23,009 nucleotides of DNA. It comes from Rikenellaceae bacterium. Lineage in GTDB: Bacteria > Bacteroidota > Bacteroidia > Bacteroidales > UBA932. The notes beneath the pieces are model-generated. The model saw only the letters and a list, made by a program, of their open reading frames with translations, did no database searches and was not told the origin of the DNA. How positions within the stretch are numbered: position 1 is the stretch's first letter; each line of letters begins with the position of its first letter. A program made the translations under genes and the position numbers. Shown here piece after piece: positions 16,689-23,009 of this stretch. The DNA lies in assembly GCA_900769145.1 (NCBI GenBank), contig CAAGFN010000119.1, positions 1-23,009 on the forward strand, in the 5' to 3' direction.

Positions 16689-16724
16689 AGTCCGGATTGA
16701 AAAACAAATGCCGGACTAAGGAAT
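16689..16724 (-). terminator. Possible minus-strand terminator hairpin
   Basis: AGTCCGG (16689-16695) pairs with CCGGACT (16711-16717). Read on the minus strand the stem is followed by TTTGTTTG (16688-16681), a T-rich stretch. The 15-base loop is long. No gene on the minus strand upstream of it has been found, so its purpose is unclear. Confidence 0.3.
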
Positions 16725-16837
16725 GAAATCTGATGTAAATCTGCAGCAGGTTATGGACAATTATTGCCGTATAACTCGCAGATAATCAATATTTATAAGC
16801 ATAATTGCGAAAAATCTTAAAAATTTTTCGTGAAATA

Positions 16838-16869
16838 TTTGTTAATAACGTTTTATAGTTATATCTTTG
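16838..16869 (+). promoter_or_regulatory. Bacteroides-type promoter upstream of the AraC-type gene
   Basis: TTTG at 16838-16841, a 20-base spacer and TATCTTTG at 16862-16869 match the -33/-7 consensus well. Transcription would begin near 16876, about 130 bases before the regulator start codon at 17007, with a terminator-like hairpin in between. Confidence 0.65.
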
Positions 16870-16875
16870 CACCCA

Positions 16876-16966
16876 GACAATAAAAGGTTTTTATGTCTAT
16901 TTGTTAAGTTCGTTTTATATAGGGGGTCCGGTTCTTTGTGAAAAGCACCGGCCCTTTCGTTTTTAT
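16876..16966 (+). ncRNA. Candidate small RNA or attenuated leader of about 90 nt
   Basis: A promoter directly precedes this stretch and a strong hairpin with a T-rich tail ends it. The hairpin pairs GGG and CCGGT (16924-16932) with ACCGG and CCC (16947-16954), and its inner part pairs CTTT with AAAG around GTGA. TTTCGTTTTTATT follows. A five-codon frame, ATG TCT ATT TGT TAA (16893-16907), lies between promoter and hairpin; it may be chance or a leader peptide. Either a free small RNA is made, or the hairpin attenuates the AraC-type gene that starts 40 bases further on. I do not recognise a known RNA family. Confidence 0.4.
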
Positions 16967-17006
16967 TCCGGATTTTTTGTATTTTTACGGCTTAATGCCG
17001 AAATAG

Positions 17007-18140
17007 ATGGACCAATCAATATACAACTACTCTTTGTGCATCGCCTTGTCGCTGATGATTTTCTTCGGGTTGGACATGTTGTTCGCGCGGGTTCCCGAGA
17101 AAAAGAATTTTTCCAATTTCCTCCTTTCGCGCAGAATGATGGGTGTGGCTTTGCTCATTCTGGCGGCCAACTATGCGGTGCATTTCTTCTTTGGGATTAG
17201 GCTCAAGGCATTGAATGCTACCATATTGGTCAATATGGCTACATATTTTCTGTGCTATTGGATCTTCAGTGCGGCTATGATGACGCTGCTCGTGGACAAT
17301 TATATTACCAGACGCAGACTTGCTGTTCATATTGCGCTTTGGTTGGCCTATTCGTCATTGGCGTTGGCCGAGTTGTTGCTGCCTCAGGATATTAGGGTCT
17401 GGGCGACAAGGGCGCTTGCCGTAGTTCTGGTCATATACGGGTTGTTTCTGTCCATCAGGCTGTTGAGTACATACAGGAAGGCGATTCGCCTGTTTGAGAA
17501 TACGCATTCGGATGATATCGGGTCATATATCCGCTGGCTGTCAGTGTTCACCTATTGGGCTACGGCCTTTGGTGTCAGTTGCGCTCTGTTCACATTCCTG
17601 CCTGACAAATACGTATTCCTTTGGATATTGGCAGCCGTGCCGTTCTATTCATATCTTTATTGCTGCTACAAGAACTATCTGTTCTTTCACGAGCAGGTAG
17701 AGAATGCGTTCCAGGATGATGAGGTGAAGATGGAACTTGACTCTGAAATTCCGGTGTCTCCTATTGTTCAGGAAAGTGGTGAGGATGCTATGGCAGTGCC
17801 TATTTACTTTTCCGACATAGCCCAGCGGCTGGAGGGCTGGATTGAGAACGAGGGCTACTGCAAGCCCGGCCTTACATTGAACGAACTGTCATTGCAGCTA
17901 TGCACGAACCGCACCTATATGTCGGAATACATCAATACCGTGTATAATAAGAACTTCCGGGACTGGATTACAGACCTGCGCATCGAGTTGGCCAAGCGTG
18001 TGATGCGACAAAACCACGAACTGAGGGTGCAGGAAGTCTCCGAGATGTGCGGCTTTCTCTCACTCAGCCATTTCTCCAGGACATTCCGTGAGAGAGAGGG
18101 TTGTTCCCCGGCGAAGTGGAGGAAGGATGCTGCTTCGTAA
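17007..18140 (+). CDS. Membrane-bound AraC-family transcriptional regulator
   Basis: A 377-residue protein with about seven hydrophobic segments in residues 8-225 (for example CIALSLMIFFGLDMLF, MGVALLILAANYAVHFFFG, WILAAVPFYSYLYCC). An acidic linker follows at about 232-262. The C-terminal AraC/XylS-type double helix-turn-helix spans about 289-374 (LTLNELSLQL, RTYMSEYINTVYNKNFRDWI, VQEVSEMCGFLSLSHFSRTF). The layout implies an inner-membrane sensor that binds DNA from the cytoplasmic face. The ATG at 17007 precedes the first membrane segment. A terminator-like hairpin follows the stop. The hydrolase and leukocidin-like genes start 100 bases downstream on the same strand, so they are the likely targets. 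Ligand unknown. Confidence 0.85.
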   Translation: MDQSIYNYSLCIALSLMIFFGLDMLFARVPEKKNFSNFLLSRRMMGVALLILAANYAVHFFFGIRLKALNATILVNMATYFLCYWIFSAAMMTLLVDNYITRRRLAVHIALWLAYSSLALAELLLPQDIRVWATRALAVVLVIYGLFLSIRLLSTYRKAIRLFENTHSDDIGSYIRWLSVFTYWATAFGVSCALFTFLPDKYVFLWILAAVPFYSYLYCCYKNYLFFHEQVENAFQDDEVKMELDSEIPVSPIVQESGEDAMAVPIYFSDIAQRLEGWIENEGYCKPGLTLNELSLQLCTNRTYMSEYINTVYNKNFRDWITDLRIELAKRVMRQNHELRVQEVSEMCGFLSLSHFSRTFREREGCSPAKWRKDAAS

Positions 18141-18165
18141 TGTAGGATACTTGCATAAACAACAA

Positions 18166-18206
18166 AAATTTGCCGTCCCGTTAAATTGTGGGCGGCAAAT
18201 TTCATT
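18166..18206 (+). terminator. Hairpin after the AraC-type gene
   Basis: AAATTTGCCG (18166-18175) and CCC pair with GGG and CGGCAAATTT (18193-18202), with one bulged T. The tail TTTCATTATT is only moderately T-rich. CGTCCCG (18174-18180) can instead pair with CGGGACG at 18212-18218, so two mutually exclusive structures are possible ahead of the hydrolase gene. Confidence 0.6.
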
Positions 18207-18242
18207 ATTGCCGGGACGTTTCATACTTTCGCATAACATAAA

Positions 18243-19472
18243 ATGACGAAGGATATGGCAAGTAAAAATCTAGGCAAAACGCAAAGGGCTATGTTGACCA
18301 TCAGCATTCTCTCACCAGTTATGATGTTCTCGTCCTGTGGTGACAACACTCCGGACGGTCCTACACCTACTTCAAATCCGGCTTGGTATATTGAGGATCC
18401 GGCAAAAATTGAGATGCTTCACTCGCTAAGGGATCTTGAAGGAAACAAGGGGCGTCTGTATGAAATGACTTATACCCTGGACTACAAATTGGATGAAGCC
18501 CTGAACGCAGGGATTACAGGGACAAACTCCCTCGTCCAGTTTGCGATGACACACCTTATGGACCGTACGTCTCCAAAGACTCCAAGCCTGCGTTTCGATG
18601 CCGGCTGCAGTGCTTTCGCCTGTCCTGACAAGTCTTCCGGGGATTTTCTTATGGGACGGAACTTCGACTTCAACCACAAGGATGAGAAGGGCGAGAGGAT
18701 TATGATACCTGCTATTGTTGTCCATACAGCACCAAAAGACGGAAAGAAGTCGGTCTCCTTTGTGGACGGACAGTTTGTATACCTGGAGAGCGGGTTCTAT
18801 ACCGACGGGGAATCAGACCTCTCGATGTTGATGGCTCTTCCATATCTTCTTCTGGACGGAATCAACGAGGACGGCTTTGCGATCAGTGTCCTCAAGCTTG
18901 ACGGCAACCCGACCCGCCAGCATTATTCTGACAGGAAGAATATCTTCACCACCGTTGCGATGCGAATGCTTCTTGACCGTGCCAGCACAGTCGAGGAGGC
19001 GACGCAAATGCTTGGCCAGTACAACATGTGCATGGATGACGATCCCGCAAGCTACCATTTCTTCATGGCCGATGCTATCGGTGATTATGCCATAGTAGAA
19101 TATACATTTGAGGAAGGCGAAGAATATCCTACCAGGATGGAAGTGCTGAAGGGCGATGATGTATGGCGCTATGTCACAAACTTCTATGCCTCTCCTTCAA
19201 TGGTGGATTCGCCGGACGGGAGCGTGATTTCCACTCACGGAAAATGGCGTTATGATACCCTGAAGGTCAATCTGGCAAAATCCCAGTACAAGCTGAATCC
19301 TGCCCAGGCGATGAATTTGCTGGAGAAGGTTGCACAGGGGCCTGATGACGAGGAGCAGAAGTCCACAGGTTTTACACAGTGGTCAGAGGTCTACAATCTC
19401 AGCAAGAAGACTGTCAGGATGTCAATTCTCAGGGAGTTTGACAAGACATTCAAGTTTAAAATCGAAAAATAA
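18243..19472 (+). CDS. Lipoprotein Ntn-hydrolase of the linear amide C-N hydrolase type
   Basis: 409 residues with a signal peptide ending FSSC (lipid-anchor Cys32). The region DAGCSAFACP, with Cys122, followed by GDFLMGRNFDF, matches the N-terminal-nucleophile centre of the choloylglycine hydrolase / penicillin V acylase / acyltransferase superfamily. Cys122 would become the new N-terminus after self-cleavage. Supporting segments are GINEDGFAISVLKLD, TTVAMRMLLDRASTVEEA and HFFMADAIGDYAIVEY. Members cut linear amides such as bile-salt conjugates, penicillin V or N-acyl amino compounds, and the substrate here cannot be read. The 90 residues between lipid anchor and nucleophile form a long propeptide. 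The protein is probably in the periplasm or at the cell surface. The next gene starts 10 bases after its stop. Confidence 0.8.
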   Translation: MTKDMASKNLGKTQRAMLTISILSPVMMFSSCGDNTPDGPTPTSNPAWYIEDPAKIEMLHSLRDLEGNKGRLYEMTYTLDYKLDEALNAGITGTNSLVQFAMTHLMDRTSPKTPSLRFDAGCSAFACPDKSSGDFLMGRNFDFNHKDEKGERIMIPAIVVHTAPKDGKKSVSFVDGQFVYLESGFYTDGESDLSMLMALPYLLLDGINEDGFAISVLKLDGNPTRQHYSDRKNIFTTVAMRMLLDRASTVEEATQMLGQYNMCMDDDPASYHFFMADAIGDYAIVEYTFEEGEEYPTRMEVLKGDDVWRYVTNFYASPSMVDSPDGSVISTHGKWRYDTLKVNLAKSQYKLNPAQAMNLLEKVAQGPDDEEQKSTGFTQWSEVYNLSKKTVRMSILREFDKTFKFKIEK

Positions 19473-19482
19473 TATAGGGATT

Positions 19483-21270
19483 ATGAAGAAACTATCAGCA
19501 TTGATTCTGGCCCTTGTCGCCGTTGCCGTATCTTGCGCAAAAGATCCGCTCGACAATAATCCCGCAAAGCCGGACAAGGTCACGGATGCGGTTTACATTG
19601 CCAGCTCGCTTCCGCCTGTCGTGGACAAGGCTCTCCGAATGAATCTTGGACAGATTACCACAAATCCGGATGCTGCCCGGGTTATTGTCGTGAAGTCATC
19701 CGATTTGTCAGCTTACAGCGACATTGTCAGGGAAGCATGGGAAGATGGCAAGATCATCGTGGAGGTTGAACCGGATTGTTCTACGCATGAGGAATTCTGG
19801 ACGGCTATCGATGCTCCCACCCTAATGTCTCCGGACGATGCTGATACGCCATTGCTCATAGCTGTGCGCGGGTATTCAAGTTTCATCCTGCATAATCCTC
19901 TCTCGCTCGATGAATATCTGTCCGACGAAGAGGTGGAGAGCGAAACCGGAACGGCATCTGATGAAGCCTGGGAGGTGGAACTTGGACCTGTGGGCATCGA
20001 ATCCGACGAGGAGTACCTCGGCTCCAGAATGTCCTCGTTTGTGGATTGGATTAATGAAAATTCCCTGCCTGAAGCATCTTCCAATGAAGAATCAGGCTAT
20101 CAGAAGTTCAATGGGAACCTTTCATCGTTTCTTGCTGATGCCAAATACACGCAAAGGATGACTGCGTCGTTCCCGGTCGGGGCTGACAAATACAAATTAT
20201 GCAAGCTTGCATCATCAGATCCTGATATTATCACGAGGCATTCCGAAATCAAGGTGCTAATTACCATAACTCCCCTTTTCGCTTATGAGACGAATGGCAG
20301 CAACGCCGGCGACTACTATTTCGTGACCATCTCCGTTCTTTCCCGGAACGGAAAACTCTTTGGAACCTACAAACAGAAACACGGTGGGGTGTGGACGATT
20401 GCACACGCATTCTACAGTGAGGATATACATTGGACTGCGGATATCTGCAAACGCAACGGCAAGAAAGTTGCCGATTTTATGGACAAGCAAAGGCCGTCAC
20501 CGGCTTCGTCATCCGGCTCTACCACATATACTTCTTCACATACCACGACATTGAATGTCACGGGGCAGGGAGGAGCTTCAGGCGGAAAACCGACAGGCAC
20601 TCTCACAGTCGGCGGTACGTTCTCCTGGAGCAACAGTGAGTCATGTCCGATGTCGGATATGTCAATCGAGATGGATACGGACGGGTCCAAAGTCCTGTAT
20701 CACTTCCTGAGTCACAACTTCTCCCATAATGATAATGCGAGAAAGGCCGTGCCGGCGCTTGCCAGGACTGACCAGGAGTGTATCAGCAGTTGGTGCTGGC
20801 ACGTTCCGGATGTTAAAGACTATGGTACGGACGAATTCTTTTTCACTTTCCATCTGGATCCTCTGTACGGCTATATGTACCGTCACACATCCTGGTGGGG
20901 TGAAGGCCACGACAGGCACGGTATACAACTTCTCCCGGAGGACAAGAGGGACTGGACATTTGCCATCAAACAGCCTGACAGAAGGCGCTTCGGAGTTCTT
21001 GACTTCAAGTGCACAGACAGTTTGTATGTTTCCAATGTCCAGGTCATCAATGGTGCAGGTGAGGTAAAGGCCTCGGCTCTATCTGCGTATGAACAGAACG
21101 TGCATCTTAATTTCCAGCTTCCTGTCGGAAACTACAAGATTGAGTATTATGCCAAGAACGGAAATTCCGGTTCCGGCAAGGGAAAGAAATACCGCATCGG
21201 CAATCTTAAAGTATCGACGGCCGAGACCACCGAAACCTTTTCAGGCAAAGGTGTGGAAGTAAAGGAGTGA
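19483..21270 (+). CDS. Lipoprotein resembling leukocidin/hemolysin-type beta-pore-forming proteins, larger component
   Basis: The start is ATG 19483. The frame is open further upstream only because it overlaps the hydrolase gene. The 595-residue product has lipobox AVSC (Cys18). Residues about 30-130 form an alpha/beta-looking domain, followed by a very acidic stretch (about 145-190). The central part carries AGDYYFVTISVLS (near 276), a Ser/Thr/Gly-rich alternating segment at 347-390 that looks like a pre-stem hairpin and ends in GTFSWSNS, and RTDQ...SWCWHV (428-441). The last 90 residues are a separate beta domain. The same blocks occur in the next gene. The resemblance to the leukocidin/Vibrio cytolysin fold is judged by eye. 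Lipid anchoring is unusual for a secreted toxin, so a surface or self-targeted role is possible. Confidence 0.5.
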   Translation: MKKLSALILALVAVAVSCAKDPLDNNPAKPDKVTDAVYIASSLPPVVDKALRMNLGQITTNPDAARVIVVKSSDLSAYSDIVREAWEDGKIIVEVEPDCSTHEEFWTAIDAPTLMSPDDADTPLLIAVRGYSSFILHNPLSLDEYLSDEEVESETGTASDEAWEVELGPVGIESDEEYLGSRMSSFVDWINENSLPEASSNEESGYQKFNGNLSSFLADAKYTQRMTASFPVGADKYKLCKLASSDPDIITRHSEIKVLITITPLFAYETNGSNAGDYYFVTISVLSRNGKLFGTYKQKHGGVWTIAHAFYSEDIHWTADICKRNGKKVADFMDKQRPSPASSSGSTTYTSSHTTTLNVTGQGGASGGKPTGTLTVGGTFSWSNSESCPMSDMSIEMDTDGSKVLYHFLSHNFSHNDNARKAVPALARTDQECISSWCWHVPDVKDYGTDEFFFTFHLDPLYGYMYRHTSWWGEGHDRHGIQLLPEDKRDWTFAIKQPDRRRFGVLDFKCTDSLYVSNVQVINGAGEVKASALSAYEQNVHLNFQLPVGNYKIEYYAKNGNSGSGKGKKYRIGNLKVSTAETTETFSGKGVEVKE

Positions 21271-21276
21271 TGACAT

Positions 21277-22569
21277 ATGACTAAAGGCCAGTTTACCCCG
21301 GCGATTCTGCTCTTCCTGCTTTCTTGTGCGGTTCTTTCCTGCGACAAAATCGAAGGTGATCCCAGTGAAGTCCGTGATGATTCTTCCGATGTGCTTACAT
21401 TCAAGAAGACTTTTGATATAAAGATTCCCGGACAGGTTATAGACAAAAGGAAGGTGGACGGCTATCTGTTTGAAGTTCATTCTCCGGAGGTGAAGGCCTC
21501 CGGAGTCTTTGACCTGTATTTCCAGGTTTTCCCTCTCTATGGTTTCGGCAACAGTTATGCTGCCGGGGACTATTATTGCGTTGAAGGCTATATGCTCAGC
21601 CACAATGCGAAGATTTATGCTGAAAGGGCTGACAGGGATGTGAAGATAAATGGCTGGTATCCTGAAGAATACACATTGGAATTCGAACTCCTTTCCCCTG
21701 AAGGCAAATCGCTTCAAGAAAATGAAGTGGAGTTTCTGGTCCAGCCGGAACCTTCCACTACAATAGGCTCAACAACCTACAAGAAGGGTTCGACATTCAC
21801 TTTGGGCCTCAGTTTGACATTCGGGTCCGTGAAACCGGAGAACCCGACAGGTATTCTTTCCTGGGCGAACACCCTGTTGGGCGGCCTCTCTTTCGGCTAC
21901 AAATATGAAAACAGTGCTACCCAGGAGATTCCTGACCAGTCGGTCGAACTTTCGACGGAAACCAATACCTGTGCTGTGAAATATTCGTTCGTTACCAACA
22001 ATGACACTGGCGGTTATGCGACATCGAACATCCCCACGATATTCCGGACAGACCAATATGTGGCTTTCAGCTGGGTATGGCATCTCAAGAAAGGCAAGTA
22101 TTGCGCCAATGACAATGATTTCGGCAATATGAAAATGAGGGCTGTCGTCCATCCAAAATACAAGACCGCCTATAATGGAAAAATTGTTGATACGCACGGC
22201 CGTGCGATATTCAAGGGCTGGGCTTCGTATCAGCATGAGGACCTGATAGCCGAACTCGATTTGCCTGCGATGAACAGAATCCCAGCCGGCGATATCAAAT
22301 TGAAATTTGCCACCATGGGCAGCAATAATCAGCTTACTGACCTCAGAGTTTACAGGGCAGGGGAGTCAGGGACAGCCAAGGAACCATATTATTCTGACCA
22401 GGGAATATACGGGAGGAACGAGGTTATCACCATTCCTCTCCGTGTCGGCAAATATGATCTCCTGTACAACATTGTCAATGGCTCAAGCGGCAAGCTGATT
22501 TCCTCCGATATGATTTCCAATGTCGAAGTCACCGAAGGTAAATCCACTGAAACCTATACGCCGTTTTAG
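21277..22569 (+). CDS. Lipoprotein resembling leukocidin/hemolysin-type beta-pore-forming proteins, smaller component
   Basis: 430 residues, lipobox VLSC (Cys22). A Shine-Dalgarno-like AAGGAG at 21262-21267 overlaps the upstream stop, so translation is likely coupled to the larger component. The protein lacks the extra N-terminal domain of its neighbour but repeats the shared core: AGDYYCVEGYMLSHN (near 97), a STTY-started amphipathic segment at 165-215 with GSTFTLGLSLTFG and LGGLSFGYKYENS, RTDQYVAFSWVWHL (257-270), and a C-terminal beta domain with VGKYDLLYNIVNGSSG and a final TETY motif. The two genes are diverged duplicates and may form a hetero-oligomer. Whether they make pores is inference. 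They could also be non-lytic surface adhesins with the same fold. Confidence 0.5.
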   Translation: MTKGQFTPAILLFLLSCAVLSCDKIEGDPSEVRDDSSDVLTFKKTFDIKIPGQVIDKRKVDGYLFEVHSPEVKASGVFDLYFQVFPLYGFGNSYAAGDYYCVEGYMLSHNAKIYAERADRDVKINGWYPEEYTLEFELLSPEGKSLQENEVEFLVQPEPSTTIGSTTYKKGSTFTLGLSLTFGSVKPENPTGILSWANTLLGGLSFGYKYENSATQEIPDQSVELSTETNTCAVKYSFVTNNDTGGYATSNIPTIFRTDQYVAFSWVWHLKKGKYCANDNDFGNMKMRAVVHPKYKTAYNGKIVDTHGRAIFKGWASYQHEDLIAELDLPAMNRIPAGDIKLKFATMGSNNQLTDLRVYRAGESGTAKEPYYSDQGIYGRNEVITIPLRVGKYDLLYNIVNGSSGKLISSDMISNVEVTEGKSTETYTPF

Positions 22570-22637
22570 GTAGGATCCGGAATCTCTATTCGCAGCCTGC
22601 CTTGACACTTGCGGCAGCCGATTCTTCGGCCGTCTCC

Positions 22638-23009
22638 CTATGCCCGTGCCTGCCTTCCTGTCTTGTCATAGGCCGCATCGATGATGTCGTTCATTCTTGC
22701 TGAACAGTCGTCATATTTCCTGGTTACTCCGTACAGGTCTTCCCAATTGTTCAGATGCTGGTCCAGCACGACGTCAAGGTCCCCCGGCTCCATATATTTT
22801 CCGCTGTTCAGGTCCAGATGCAGTACCGGATATACATTCCAGTCCTTCTCCAACTGCTCCATTGCCAGTCCCTTGAACAGTTCCTTCTTACCCTGGAAAT
22901 AGGCCTCCATCGTGGATATGAGCAGGCTCTTGCCGAACCTGCGGGGACGGCTTAGAAAATAGTATTTGCCCATAGAAGCCAAACGATGAATGTGATGCGT
23001 TTTATCTAC
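22638..23009 (-). pseudogene. AAA-ATPase-like/DUF1703 protein fragment, cut at both ends here
   Basis: The minus frame is open from the right edge of the window (VDKTHHIHRLASMGKYYF in frame before the first ATG at 22982), so the true start lies outside. The segment FLSRPRRFGKSLLISTMEAYF is the variant Walker A region of the AAA-ATPase-like family (PF09820) that usually carries a PD-(D/E)XK nuclease-like C-terminus. The protein stops at AYDKTGRQARA, where family members normally continue into the Walker B segment VLIDEYDKP. No such sequence appears in any frame before the stop of the gene at 22569. I therefore call it a 3'-truncated relic. Confidence 0.7.

Noticed and set aside
19330..19482. 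Upstream extension of the larger pore-like protein
   Set aside because: The extension overlaps the hydrolase coding sequence and would bury the lipoprotein signal peptide that starts at 19483.
22617..22630. GCCGA/TCGGC hairpin after the smaller pore-like gene as terminator
   Set aside because: Only five base pairs and no T-tract, so the end of this operon remains unassigned.

Overview
The window looks like chromosomal DNA from a Bacteroidota species, most likely of the order Bacteroidales. The evidence is the Bacteroides-type promoters (TTTG, about 19-20 bases, then TAnnTTTG), lipoproteins of the DUF4493, PCMD and fimbrillin-like families, a KISTS-type methionyl-tRNA synthetase with a C-terminal tRNA-binding domain, and a ribosomal protein L13 that starts MDTQSYK at a GTG codon. 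I cannot name the genus from the sequence. No rRNA, tRNA, CRISPR array or intact insertion sequence was seen.

Layout. (1) 1-4067, plus strand: the 3' part of dnaG (primase) and metG. metG carries an in-frame linker expansion built around a short repeat. A perfect hairpin at 4063-4107 separates metG from the convergent genes. (2) 4106-12880, minus strand: seven tightly packed genes for exported proteins. In transcription order they are a fimbrillin-like lipoprotein, two DUF4493-type lipoproteins, a DUF4493-PCMD lipoprotein, two paralogous small beta-barrel-like proteins and a second PCMD lipoprotein. Spacing of 3 to about 40 bases and one promoter-like element at 12964-12971 suggest a single operon for a surface structure. 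(3) 12881-13589: a long gene-free stretch that ends in a canonical promoter for the ribosomal genes. (4) 13590-16356, plus strand: rplM, rpsI, a structured 217-base leader, rpsB and tsf, then a strong terminator. (5) 16443-17006: a relic of a GntR-family regulator that keeps its promoter, a long inverted repeat, and a promoter-terminator pair that could make a roughly 90-nt RNA. (6) 17007-22569, plus strand: a membrane-bound AraC-type regulator, then a lipoprotein Ntn-hydrolase (linear amide C-N hydrolase type) and two related lipoproteins that look like beta-pore-forming proteins of the leukocidin/hemolysin kind. (7) 22638-23009, minus strand: the N-terminal part of an AAA-ATPase-like/DUF1703 protein, cut off before its Walker B region.

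The ancestral part (primase, MetRS, ribosomal proteins, EF-Ts) is ordinary. The accessory parts are the two surface-lipoprotein clusters. The strongest candidates for something undescribed are the regulator, hydrolase and leukocidin-like pair at 17007-22569 and the fimbrillin/DUF4493/PCMD/barrel operon at 4106-12880. Family assignments come from reading the proteins by eye, without database searches.
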